Positions 13,201-24,770 of a DNA stretch of 64,000 nt are shown piece after piece. Made by a program: the position numbers and the translations under genes. The notes below the pieces were generated by a model. That model was not told the DNA's origin. It saw only the letters and a program-made list of their open reading frames with translations, and made no database searches. Numbering within the stretch: the first letter of the stretch is position 1; the number at the start of each line of letters is the position of its first letter. The stretch is from positions 434,001 through 498,000 of the forward strand of contig JAFCMP010000457.1 in assembly GCA_017506865.1 (NCBI GenBank), written 5' to 3'. The DNA comes from Tribonema minus (Eukaryota > Sar > Xanthophyceae > Tribonematales > Tribonemataceae).

Positions 13201-16129
13201 TCAGATGCCAAACCTGGACATGATGATCCACTTCGCCATGACTTGCGACCCAGTGCCAGTGCCAATAGAGATATTCGATTCCTACCCATTTGATGTACAG
13301 GACTGTGCGTCTCTCAAGTCAAACGTCATTGTGTGAAGAAGTGAGCAACCAACAGCCCCTCCCATCAGCGGCACATAACCTCAAGCAACGTAGCAGCAAT
13401 TGCAAGTTTTGCGAAGTGCATGCACTGCCTGCGTCAGGTCACGCTGTGCTGTGGGCTGGCCCTTGGCAGACTATAATAACTTTTTCAACTTCCCAGCCCC
13501 TTTGGTTCTTTGGCATTTTCAATGCAGTCTAGTACTTTGCTTCGTTAAGGCAAGGGGCCTGGAAGAGCACCCATAAATTTCAATACATCATATTGCAGTG
13601 GTAGACCCTTGAAAATGACGTGACGATATAGACTGCATTTAACGAGATTTACCTGCATCATTCATGGCATAATCTGCTCCAAGCTGATTCATTGCACTAA
13701 GCACTGGCTCTTCCTCATCTATGTCCTCCTCATCTGAGCTGAAGTTTGTGATAGAGAGCTGATCACGTCTGTCATCGGCGTGCAGCGTTGAGGCATCGAA
13801 GGAATGCAACAATGCTGCCAGCTGATTGGTGCCCTCTTGGCTGATGATCTGCTAAAATGCCCAGGAACAAAAGCAAAAAAAGGGTGCACCATTGAACATC
13901 AGTATTGGCCAGCTTGATGCAGGAGAATGGTAGAATGCATGTGACGGTGCAATAATATGCATCAAACATCAGATGCAGTGTCTGCTACGCGCGCCAGCGT
14001 CTCGCTGACGATGAGCGAGGTCAAACGTTATCAACATTGAAACCATCTCAAGTCATGCATCAAGAAGAATCAACCTGCTGGGCATTGTCCGCACGCACAA
14101 GGTCCGTTCTTGAGGACATTTGCATCTACCATTTTTACGCAACATTCACTGCACTATCAGCATACAGGGTTGAAGTGTACGGCAGCAGGACTTGTGAAAT
14201 GTGCAAGTGCTTAGCCACTTCTCTCCATCCTCAATCATTTGTAAGCTACACCGATGAAGCAGCACACACATGTGAGCACTGCTGGGCAGGTTCGACAAGT
14301 TGATGTGGTGACTACCATCGCAAAGACCTCACTGACGGCAGCATATGCATACAACAAAAAGCCACCTGAATATGATGAAGTCCACACACGCTTGAAAATG
14401 CCAACTCCATGCACGCCGCCAATTGTCAACGGATTACATTACGCGAGTGCTATGGGTCAGAGCCACCTTTACATGCTCCAGGGTACTTGCAAGTACTTGA
14501 AAGGTAGGTTTAGGCATTGTGCGCATCGTTTATTGAAAGTGGTTTGAGTGAGCAGCGCTATGCCACTTGTTGTGGTGACTTGAGAGCGATGTCAGCCAGC
14601 GAACAACTACAGAGAGCGACGTGCCGTGTTTAGACCTACTGAGGTATGAGAGAGGTGTGCGCCTGCAGACTTTTGGTTTTATCACTTGACAAATGCAGAT
14701 GGGCGCGAGCAGAGACCAAGCCGAGCATCAGATACTGCAAATCGCATGCTACAGCCAACGGCAATATCAGCCACAGTAATGTAGTGTTTGAGTGCTGTAG
14801 ACTCAGGTACCGACCACAATACTGACCTCTTTGATGGATAGCTCTAGCCCGTCGTCGTCAAAGTCGTCCTCATATTCGACCACAGTCATCTCTTCCCCGC
14901 CATCAGCAGCCTTGTGGTCCACTATTGATTCACAAGCTTCCCGCCCACCACCTCCATGTGGCTCTTCAGAGTGTTGCTGACTCACACCACTGTCATGAGA
15001 TGCACGCCTGCTACTACCACTGCTGCCGGTCTGTAAAGGTGCCTGGGGCGGTTTGGACCATGTGCGCCGCTGCCGTCCCGCCCTGCCACCACTGTTGCCA
15101 CCACCAGCCCCACAGCCATACGTGCCATCACCCCCGCTGCCACCATGGCTGCTGTCGCCGCCACCAGCTGCTGCCGCAGCTTTGAAACCAGTTGCAAAGT
15201 CTGACGCTGCACCTGTGCCACACACATCGCTACATGCAAGCAAGAGCAGGGATGCAGCTGATAAGATGAGGGTGCTGGCCTGAACAATGAGTAAGCATCA
15301 CATACTCGTTTCTGTACTACTATCAGAATTGAGCCAGTCTATCATGTTTTGATGACGCTGACACAGTAAGCTTGCATGTAGGCAATCAAAAAAGCAACCT
15401 TCATGTCAAGATGCTTTGGAACATTTTACCGCCACTACAGTTGATCAGCACAAGGTCGGCATTGTCACGCTTTACTTGTGGCACCTGCACCTGGCAGCGC
15501 CTTGTATTCATTCGTCATGAGGACAACGATTCCATTCAAAGCTGACACAGATTTACTTGTAGCACCTGCACCTTGCAGCGCTTCATCTTCATTCGTCATG
15601 AGGACATGATTCCGTCCAAAGCTGAAACACATGTACTCATCAATCACCACACTGAAACCGTCACTGCATAAGTTGATCCGAACACTAGACAAGTTACCTT
15701 GACTGCCGAGAAGACAATGTTGAACACTTGCCTTCCATCCGCCGTCCCCCAGGCTTTCGGTGGTCGCAATTGCGGCTGCGACAGATGCTGTCTGTGCTTT
15801 GATGCGCCTAATGTCTTTACCTTCAATCTGACTTGGTTGGCCCCAGCAAAATGCACCTCAAAACCTGCACAGCAGGCCACACAGTATGGTCAAAGTTTTC
15901 GACTTCAAGTACACATGTCGTGCACCAAACCGTGCTTTTGTCATGTCCTAGTTTTAAGACAAGGCGGATGTGTCTCACCTCGTTCGCGGGCTTCGAGAGC
16001 AGATTGCTGCTTGGATTTTGTTTCCAGCCTACGCTTCAACCTGTTCCTCGCCTGCAACAAGCGAATGTACTCCATCTGGCGCTCGGTGGTAGAGGAGGGC
16101 ATCTCGGCGACATTCGCATCGCTCTCCAT
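1296..16129 (-). CDS. KATNIP: KATNIP (katanin-interacting protein), 3'-partial
   Basis: KATNIP family proteins act at the ciliary base and bind microtubules and katanin (family knowledge). Exons on the minus strand, joined in frame: 16129-15979, 15864-15732, 15229-14827, 13848-13653, 12562-11893, 11356-11009, 10352-10228, 9928-9560, 9071-8932, 8789-8709 (tentative), 8046-7712, 6653-6583, 6384-6334, 5956-5489, 5025-4923, 4593-4187, 3643-3547, 2916-2746, 2422-2230, 1945-1703, 1509-1296. The N-terminus has the family's basic helix (RQMEYIRLLQARNRL), then GFEVHFAGAN and VEYEDDFDD near residue 213. The middle is low-complexity. The C-terminal half holds repeated DUF4457-like modules: WGDPYYIGL, DGVND...HMWLAP, MRIWNYSKS; then WGSKSFCGL, NLLDG...HMW, ILWNYNRS; then WGDHYYVGL. 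One small exon between 8.9 and 8.05 kb is probably missing, because the phases do not join there. Three introns use GC donors (15731, 11892, 3546). About 1650 codons lie in the window. Confidence 0.88.
5314..5354 (+). repeat. Peptide-coding repeat fragment, copy A
   Basis: This 41-base block can be read as [15 protein letters not shown] near copy, [14 protein letters not shown], is on the minus strand at 22152-22195 inside a PRMT5 intron. Most differences between the two fall at third codon positions, which suggests a once-coding unit. This copy lies in the KATNIP intron between exons 5956-5489 and 5025-4923, antisense to KATNIP. Its origin is unknown. Confidence 0.5.
6848..7397. mobile_element. 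MITE-like element with long terminal inverted repeats (KATNIP intron)
   Basis: The left end (gccctgcaag, then agcaagggggtctag, then ggggtcgcaacttcccc) is matched in inverted orientation at the right end, around 7345-7397, with a few mismatches. The inverted arms are about 50-60 bases and the whole is about 550 bases. Next to the arms, acgcg-rich and aaacactttt blocks also appear in inverted orientation. No transposase ORF is present, so it would be non-autonomous. It sits in the KATNIP intron between exons 8046-7712 and 6653-6583. The exact ends and target-site duplication are not resolved. Confidence 0.72.
15473..15627. repeat. Tandem duplication, about 78-bp unit, two copies
   Basis: The block beginning acttgtggcacctgcacc and ending near attcaaagctgacac is followed directly by a diverged second copy (acttgtagcacctgcacc to gtccaaagctgaaacac). 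Both share attcgtcatgaggac. It lies in KATNIP intron 2, the intron with a GC donor at 15731. Confidence 0.75.
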
Positions 16130-17579
16130 GCTGAGTGCACAGGCCAGCTGCGGCCAGCGACCAGCAGCGGAGAATCCGCTGCTGCTGGCCGCCGCTCCTT
16201 GTTTCGCAAGTTCTCTCCTAGGCCTCCTGTTTGCTGATTCAACTTCAAGGGTTCGTCAAGTCAACGGTTTGACGGTTAACCGGTTAGGTTAGTGTTAGGG
16301 TAAGGTTAGAGTTGGTGTTCACACACAGATTCTGTTTGCATTCTGGACATCTACCATCTGGGCTTCTTTGTGCCCTGAGCGAGAATTTTAATACAAGTGC
16401 AGCATCTACATGTCATGTCACAATCTGAAAGTGTCAAATGACAATCACTTCTAAACGACGTCACAAAAATGCATCACCCTCCCCTCGAAGTCTTCGTCTA
16501 TCTGCCTTCCCTTCCACTTTTGTTAAGTTAATTTCACTTGGGGCGCGAAAGCCCTCGCTTTATGGATTGAATTTGCAATCGTGCAACACTCCTTCTCTGA
16601 AAACGCATTCGGAATTCACACACCTAGGCTTCCCCCTTCACACTACTTTACCACCAACACCCCACAACCGAACCTTACTTGGGGTTGCCCAGCCGCAAGG
16701 CACACTTGTCCCATCTCTTAAAACAAATAATGTGTGCAGGCCTGGGTCACCTTTTAGAAAGACTGTGCCCAGAACTGTGCAAACAAGTAGCCTCAGAGCG
16801 CAAACAGCGTTCAATCCTGTCCGCATCGGAAGAAACAAGTTTGTCAAACCCATGCACACACTGCTCTGTGCTGTACAGTAGTAGCTAGGTGCTCACGTAG
16901 CAAGTCCAATTGGCCACTTCGGTTTCAATGGCTCCACACACTGCACACCCACGTACAACACGCAGAACACCTGCTATATTTTGCAGTAGAACGCAGTCAT
17001 GAAGATGTACAAACGAGCAGACACTAAGTTGGCCGATGCAAAAGGTCATAGCCAATCAGTGTTAGTGACGCATGGCTGATAAACGTGCCGATTACTTGTG
17101 TGGTATGTGCATCATGCAGGCAACAACTAGAAAAGCTTTGAAGGCTGGCAGCATCAACACACACACACACCGGCTACGGAGGCTTATGAAAGGAGGCAGC
17201 TGTAACAAGGTGATGATGCTACACTGAAGCTAATGACTGCAACAGCACGCATCAAGTGCAAAAACAATGTTTACACTTACTCATCATCATGTTCACACAG
17301 ACAAACAAAGGCAAATTGAATGTGCGTGTGACACAAGCACCACCAACACGAATGCAGGATGACTGCTCCATAGACGTGCAGTCGGACAGCCTTCACGTTC
17401 ACACTTGGCATGATGCCTCAGCAACTTGTTGAACGCTCAGTGCTCGTCTCCATGCAGATGTGTGATCCCAAATATATTTGGCTGCAACCAGCTGAACACA
17501 GCGCTTTGTCAGCCAAGCACACGCCATGGCCCATGCTTATAGCAACCAGCATCTCTGGGGCCTTGGCCAGCCCACTTTC
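16130..17579. other. Intergenic region between the KATNIP start and PRMT5 end
   Basis: Both neighbours are on the minus strand, so this should hold the KATNIP promoter (just above 16130) and the PRMT5 3' UTR (just below 17580). A short TTAGGT/TTAGGG-like stretch lies at about 16280-16312. The second copy of the dispersed repeat follows at 16328-16405, and an (AC)n run lies near 17158-17171. ORFs of up to 147 codons around 16438-16888 have no recognisable domain, so I do not call them. Confidence 0.5.
16328..16405 (+). repeat. Dispersed repeat, copy 2
   Basis: This matches 15-95: AGATTC, then catctgggcttctttg and gccctgagcg, then an A/T-rich tail with ATACAAGTG. It lies just upstream of the KATNIP start codon (16129). 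Part of the core may recur in inverted orientation near 16538-16575 (ggggcgcgaaagccctcg), so the element may have inverted ends, but the similarity there is weak. Confidence 0.5.
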
Positions 17580-20500
17580 TCAAAGGCCTATGTAGTGACT
17601 CCGCCCATTGGGGTTGTGAATTGGCGATGCGTGTGGTGAGGTAACGGCCCATTCATACCACACCTTTTTGTCACTGCAGCATCGCCAAAAGTGTGCCTCC
17701 AGTGTCTCGCCAGCACGCAGCTGCACGGGCTGTCTGATGGGGATGTATAGGGGGAACCAGCTGAACATACCCTGCGATATGAAAGCGAGAGCGTGTGAGT
17801 CAACCACCACCGTCTTGTATGCACTGGCGTGGGACGCCACTAGTCACCAGCCGCGATAATTGGCGCTCATTAAATGCAGTTGACCGCGTTGGATTTGTAT
17901 CTCAAGTGGGTGCCTCTGCCAGAGTTGCACATGGCAGGTGGCAGATAGCTGTAGTCCTTCCATCATCAAAAAGTACAACACACAGGGCCATGCTGGTGCC
18001 GTCACGTGATCAGTCCAGTCCTTGACTTCAGCGCATACACACTCAGATGTCATAGAGCTTTGCTGGCACCAAGGCACGCCTCAACAACAACTGCTTGCGT
18101 TTACAAGTGACAGCCTAGTGCAGGCATGTATGTTTCTGTTGAAAAGCAGTGAAGGGCGATTCTCCTAGGCACACCAAGGATTGCGCTGCTGATTTTGGTG
18201 GTTGAGCACGACGGAGTTCTCATCGGCGCTATCATCAGTACATGCTCACCTCCGAGAAAGTTGATGGAACAATGCTGATGTCAATGTCCTTGTACAGCTT
18301 GGCAGAGAAGTACCCTGCGAAGCCGTGCAGCGTGAATGACTGCTGCACATCAAAGCTGTGGCAATACAACAAGCAAGCAAGAAATGACAACAATTAAGTA
18401 TAGTCGGTGTAAGTTGCTGCGTGTGCCATATAGTGGGTAGAATGCGAATAGCTGAAGCAGCCAGGGGCACGACGACAGTGCATCACGCCCTGTTGTGCAC
18501 GCAGATGGTGCTCACAAGTCACACACCACTGCAGCATGTGATCTGGTGGAGGTATGTAGCATCTGCATCTTACCACGCGCGGACAGGCGGCATGGAAAGC
18601 ATGCCTATATATTGGCCACACGTGCACAGGCAGTAACATATTCACGTGTCTATCCATGCGTGCACATGTGTGGTATGTGTGCACTGCAAGTAGCTGGTGT
18701 GCAGGGTATGAGGGCACTTAGTGAGTAGACGAAAGCAGAGAGAAGCACACAACACAACACAACATACCGTTCACTGCGTTTCAGTGACTTCATCGCCGAG
18801 TACACTGTCAGCCTTGCAATGTGATACTTAGACTATGTGCCAATGGTCACTTGTGTCAATAAGTTCAATTACTGTTACTGCACTGTTACTGCTAGCAGTG
18901 CTAGGTCTCACATACGTGTATACCAAGTGATTGGTACACACAGGATGATGCTGGTCAGGAGTGATAGGCTGCACACCACACAATTACCAACCTGAGAGTG
19001 ACGTATCGCCTGTTGTCAATGCCGCCCGTCCCTGGCAGTGGCACATTTGGGTGCTCAAATATGAAGCAAGGCTGCTCCTTTGCCATCTGGCAGAAGTTGT
19101 GAAGCTTGACTACATATGTCGTCTCCATCCGCTTCACCTCCCCCATGCTTTCCACTGCACGCCAGAGCTTATGCGAGGACATGGGCGCCACGAAGCTGGT
19201 GTACTCGTAGGGTATGGATATGCCGCCTGGTTTGAGGTACGCCTGCGCTCCATCCAAGCATTCCGGGGAGAGCTCATTGTCTCCCCATGACCCCAGCAGC
19301 TCACTGACCAAAATGTCTGCCTGTGACACGCATGTGACCGCACAGTGGGGACAAATAATGAGAGTCAGCTCACAAGCGCCACAACAAATCAGCACTCAAG
19401 TGGTCCTGTTTTCCCACTCAGACACACGACACACGCATGACTTAAAAAAAGGCATGAGCAGCAAGGTACAAGCTTATTGCTTGCGATTCGTTTGGCCCTG
19501 CAATCAGCAACAAGAACCTGGTGCGTAACATTATTAGTGTGCGTTCCATCCCGTGCTCGGACAATGCACCTGTATGCTTTGTTGAGAACTGACGACATTG
19601 ATACGCATGTCTGTAAAATAATCCATGACTCGTGGGCTGTGTCGTTCAGTTGCGATGCGAGTGGAAGTCAACAGCAGCACACCGTCATCAAACGGGCGAG
19701 CGAACAGGGCATTACTGTGGCACAGGCAACAGTAATCAATGACACTTCTCAGCACAATGTCAGCAAGACCCATGCAATGGTGATAGATTGCAGGTGCGAC
19801 GACATGTGTCACAGGTGCATCAGGTAGCTTCAAGTGCTGCAACCGCATTGTAGTGCTGTTACAAGGCACACGCACAGCACTTGCCTTCTCAGGCGCATCC
19901 CAGCAGCGCATGTCGGATGCGACAATGGTCACATTGGTCCAGCACTCAGTGATGGCCAGGTTCCTGAGTGTGATGACTGCATTGGCATTCTTCTCAACAG
20001 CCACAATGCGCAGCTGGCGGTTGGCCTCCCTGGATGCATTGAGCGCTGCCCTGACTAGCGGTCCACGGCCAGCGCCCACCACCATCAACAGTGTCACCTG
20101 TAGGCGTGTATATAGGTGCACCAAACATGGGCAGCTCAGCACACGATGCTGACACAGGCGCACGCGCATGCAGCAGAGAGGTGTCGCACAAGCATCTTGA
20201 CAGGTTGACTGATAGTGCCTGAAGCGAACAGCTGTCAGCCACAAACAACTTTTGCGACAAAGGATGCCGCACTGGGCATCAGGCAGATTGACTCACAGTG
20301 CCCCACGCAAATGGAATCAACAATGTGACAACAAGGAATGGATAGCACTAGATGCTGCCGCATGCATGGCTCATGACACTGGCAACTTCAAATGCAGCCA
20401 CGCAGCCAGCCTATGAGCACTTGAAGCTGATCACTGATACAATGAGTCATCAGTAGGGATAATACCACTGATAACAAACATGAATGCACACAGAATGATG

Positions 20501-23500
20501 TCCATTCAAACACAAGTGAGATCAAACAAGGCAAAACTTTTGATGTGCTCACAAAAAAACATGCCTTGATAGTTCACATGAGCAAATATGCAGCATGCAC
20601 ATGACAGGTGTGCTGGCGTCTCATTTTTGTTTCCTGATTGCTGGTACGGTATGACACTATACAGCATGAATACAACAGGCGTGTTGATGTGTAAACCTTG
20701 CTTGCTGATTGCTAGTACGGCTCGGTATAACACACCTTGTGTTGCGTACCTTGTGTATGTGATCGGTATTGTCATCATCAAAATGAAAAGCCTATAAATG
20801 CCGGAAAACAAAAAACGGCAGCCAGCACAATTGAGTACATTGGGACAAACAGTACACCACCACTTGCCTTGTCCTCTGGTGTGTCGAGCAACGCAGCAGT
20901 GATGGCCAGCTGATACTGGCTGTACTTGACAGGATCCTTCTCAAACACCTCATATGTCTGAGACTCCAGGTTGTCCATGAGCGGTTGCAGTGGCGACTGC
21001 AAAAAGTCCAGGTAGGGGGCTTCAAAAGTCTCGCGTTCATGCAAAGGCGGCCTGTGGACACAACATGAGATCATGCGCAGAGCATCTCCAATTTACACCA
21101 TATAAATTCTCACCAAGGTGTGATACAGGGTATGTGCCCCAAGCAGGCGCAGAGCGAAAACATGGCCGGACAGCTACTTGTGGAGTATTGAGGTTACAAG
21201 ACATGCACTTGACCACTTTGAGAGGCACAGTGGCATCATGATACAGGCGCACACTATCTAATCCCAAACTTGACTTGTTTTGTTAAGACCAAGATCAATG
21301 AATGATGAGATTCAGGTGTCTCGAGTCAACAGTCGCCTTGCTTGACAGTGGTCCAAATCTGCAAGACAATTTTTTTTGAAGTATGCGATCAGTAATAATA
21401 ATGCAAGGCGCGCTCCATCGAATGCACTGATATAGTTCTGCAGTATGAGCAAATCCAGCACACAGAAGACATGCATGCATGTACCCATGTGACATCGTGT
21501 CGTTCCTGTGCACGTCACTTGCCTTCTGGTGCGAAGGTGGTCCAAGTACTGGAGGTAGGGCAGGTATCCCTTGGGGTGCCTCGGCCTCCCCTTTACCACA
21601 AATTGCAACTTGAATCGCATGAGCCACATGACCAGATCCTGATGTCTCCGTGACAGCGTGGGATAACCTTTCTTGTTGGTCAGGAAAATGTTGGTGCGTA
21701 CAATGACTGCACGCACTTGCTCTCCGTCCCACCGCGCCAGGGCTGCTTCGCTAGGTAGGTCAGATGTGAGCTCCAGCACCACATTTAAGCTGTAGATGGT
21801 GGACGTAGCATGAATATATGGAGGTGAGCAAACATCAATACTTCGTATGACACTATCATGGTGTGATAGCTAGCTTGAAGCACAGACAGGCGCTTGAACG
21901 TCAACAGTATACAAAGCATCAGCCTCTTCACACAAGTACTTCCATTGATGGTATGCAGATGCACAGCTTGATGCCTTGTCAATGAGGCACACAATCATGC
22001 TGCTCAGTAACACAGTGGCAGGTAATGCAGGAGCTCAGCATGCAACAATGCACCAACGGAGCACATGAGCTAGGTGGCATGGAACTCAAAGTACTGTTGG
22101 TTGTTAGGACGTTCAACTCTCAGGTGGTCAATTTCTGGAGGAGAGCGTTCGTGGAAATGAATCAAAACATCGTAGAGTTCTAGGTGACAAGGTGTGATGA
22201 ATGCTTTCATATCGTACGTCAGATATTGAACCATATACCTTTGAATGTGCCAGCCCGGCAATGTGTATGTAACGGCATGTGCTACGTAGCTCAGACGTAA
22301 CCAGATACATACGTTAACAAGGCATTGAGGGCACTCAAACGCATGCTGGTCATTTTTTAATGTACAATATATGTGTTGTGGTGCCACATTACCAGTGCGC
22401 AGAACATGCAAGCAATGGCAGAAGGCGCATGTGTGCGCTATATTTTTGTCAAAGAATTTGACTTTGCTCACCATGCCAGGTGCTCGCACAGAGTTCGGAT
22501 CCTGCTCCATGTTTCCCAAGGGTCCTCCAACACGGCCCCAGCAGGTTTGATGCCTTCACCGCCACCAGCAGTTCCCTGACCCCTCATCAGGCACAAGCAC
22601 ACAAAAAAAAAAGCGCGCGGCTTATTTAATTTGCAAATAGTTCGAGCAGAACATGCGCGATGGCGCATCGCTGGCTGCACTTGACTGGTGAAAGCTCGAT
22701 TGGCATTGATGTCAAATGGACACACTCCATGGACCATGGCAATGGCAAGGTTTACCCATATCATTCATCACAAAACTGATTTAGCTCAAACACGCCAGGA
22801 TACTGTACAACAGAACAGCAGTGCATGGTTTTGCAAGCTTGCAAACATTCACTAAATCAACAGCTGTCCCCGCGCGTCCTTTGCCACGGCATCTCATATG
22901 GCGCTCGTTTCAAAGAAGTGTTATGTACAGTATGTGCGGTGCACACCATGAATGCAATCACAGCACAGGAGTGCACATGGTGACGCGCTGCTGCATATCA
23001 AGATATAGTCTAGGGTTTGCTTGAACCTCCCCAATACAGCCTCAGATGAAGGCATCACAATGACCCCATTCCACTGCCTCTCACAAAAGTATGACCAACA
23101 GCGCATTATGACAATGGCATGACCTGTCTGTGCGCAAGATATGGCCTGCACCTAATGGTTTAGTTGATTCCGTGCATGCCAACTTGAGGACATTACTTCG
23201 TAGCTGCATGGCACTATACTGATCCACAGCACCAGCATTGATCACGTGCAACACGCCACTACCATCATCGCAGCTGACCTGTTCTGACTGCGGCCACACG
23301 GTGGGAATTCTGACCCATGCCTGCACATACCCCAGCTCCTGAGCCACCTGGTTCAGGCACCGGCTGTAATTAGCTCCAGCTCCTGGCCTAGGTGTAGGCA
23401 GCATCACCGCAGCCAGTGCCAAGTGGGAAACCCAAGCCATCTCCTGCTTGAAAGCCACTTCTGACGACCGCCTGGTGTCCGCGCATGGCGAATCAAGGTC

Positions 23501-24656
23501 AATCCACTGCAGGGGATCAAGTCAAAGCGCCAGCATTGAGATCAGCACATGTAATGTGATTCGTGTACACGTGAGCCATGCAAATTGACCACTAGCTTGT
23601 GGAGGCTGAGTTAAAGGTGACCAAGTTGCCCGCATCATGAAACAAGTGAGTTCCTCTGAAAAGCAAACCCCAAAAGATCTGAAGGCTGAGTTAAAGGTGA
23701 CCAAGTTGCCCGCATCATGAAACAAGTGAGTTGCTCTGAAGAGCAAACCCCAAAAGATCTACTTTTTGAGACGTGATGGCGAATGAACTGGCAGGAAAAG
23801 TGCAAAGGAGTACGGACATATCAGCAAAATGTCATTCATGCATCATGACGTACAGTCATTTGTGCAAGAGCAAGTGTACAATCTGTTTAAGCGCCATGCT
23901 GATACAGTAGAATACATGTATGAAACACAACGCCGGTATTGTCGGCCATAATGCAGGTAACAACTTTGCCACCAACTGGACACCTTCATGACCCCTTCAG
24001 TCACCAGACGGTGGACATCATGCATATTCAGACTGCTTCGAGCTGTGCTGCACAGTACTCACTAAAACACGTCAAAAACATGCCATACAGACATACCTCA
24101 GATATCTTCCCCACTACCAGCGACCCCCACTGCTTGCTGTCCAGAAGCAGATCGCTCCTCGTCAATGGTGTACTACGTGTTTCGCTGACCCCCCTTGCAT
24201 CCCTGCTGAAGCGGGGGTGTACCTGCAGGAGCGCGATCAACAGCAATGGGTTTGGCATAGGCGTCGCCAAATTATAACAGCCAGGGCAGCAGCAGCAAAC
24301 ACAGCAGCAGCACACTATCCTACATGCACATCTTCCGCCCGCCATGACAGAGTTTTCAAAGCTCGTCGCAGTAGCAATCTGCATTGCTCCAGGCCAAGAC
24401 CTCCAACACAGAGTTTCACTTACCAGTGGTACGCAGACAAAATCGAAGTGCTCCTGGCGAGCTGTGACATGCAGAAGCAGCAGCGGTGAGTAGTATATCT
24501 GCAAGATTTGGCGACAAGATTGGCGACAAAGGAGCACAGTAGCGAGAAGCGTGCCTCACCATCCTCCAGTAGGACCGCCAGATCCGGGACGCAATTTGTC
24601 TCAAATCCCACTGTCAGCTTGTCCGACATGGCGCAAACCCAGCTGTGTGAGGCCAA
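17580..24656 (-). CDS. PRMT5: PRMT5, type II protein arginine methyltransferase
   Basis: PRMT5 transfers methyl groups from S-adenosylmethionine to arginines, giving symmetric dimethylarginine on histones and Sm proteins (family knowledge). Eleven exons join in frame: 24656-24560, 24461-24424, 24222-24097, 23506-23279, 22575-22472, 21789-21523, 21051-20868, 20097-19885, 19320-18992, 18355-18250, 17771-17580. They encode 627 residues (human is 637). The N-terminal barrel shows NCVPDLA and RSDLLL. The catalytic part has [12 protein letters not shown], where Phe323 matches the phenylalanine that sets symmetric methylation. It also has [10 protein letters not shown] at about 354-363 and [15 protein letters not shown] with the paired glutamates at 426 and 435. 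The C-terminal beta barrel ends in GRSHYIGL. All key residues are present, so it should be active. Introns after exons 6, 7 and 8 start with GC, and only that choice keeps the frame and the conserved protein. Confidence 0.96.
22152..22195 (-). repeat. Peptide-coding repeat fragment, copy B
   Basis: On the minus strand this reads [14 protein letters not shown] and stays open for about 30 more codons ([11 protein letters not shown]...). It lies in the PRMT5 intron between exons 22575-22472 and 21789-21523. It matches copy A at 5314-5354, with changes mainly at third codon positions. It may be a remnant of a gene or transposon ORF. I recognise no family. Confidence 0.5.
23604..23760. repeat. 80-bp tandem duplication
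   Basis: The block from ggctgagttaaaggtgac to ccccaaaagatct (23604-23680) is repeated almost exactly at 23684-23760, with two substitutions seen. It lies in the PRMT5 intron between exons 24222-24097 and 23506-23279. The near-identity points to a recent duplication. Confidence 0.9.
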
Positions 24657-24770
24657 TCACTCACTGGTGAAGTTAGACGTGAAGTTGGCAAAGACGTACG
24701 TACGTACGTGACGTGACGTACGTGACGTCGTGAAGTTTGGGGGGGGGGCACGGGGGGGGGGGGGACTAAT
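24657..24770 (-). promoter_or_regulatory. Probable PRMT5 promoter: ACGT-core array plus G tracts
   Basis: Immediately upstream of the PRMT5 start codon, 24692-24731 is an alternating run of ACGT and TGACGT words, including the palindrome GACGTC. It is followed by two G tracts (about 24739-24748 and 24752-24764). ACGT and TGACGT cores are the usual binding sites of plant-type bZIP factors (family knowledge). A regulatory role is inferred from position and motif only. Confidence 0.4.

Noticed and set aside
16280-16312. Telomere-like TTAGGG/TTAGGT stretch
   Set aside because: It is only a few irregular units, and the surrounding genes are intact on both sides. There is no support for a chromosome end.
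16438-16888. A 147-codon plus-strand ORF just upstream of KATNIP
   Set aside because: It is low in complexity (Ser/Thr/Pro-rich) with no domain, and it overlaps open frames on the other strand, as chance ORFs do.
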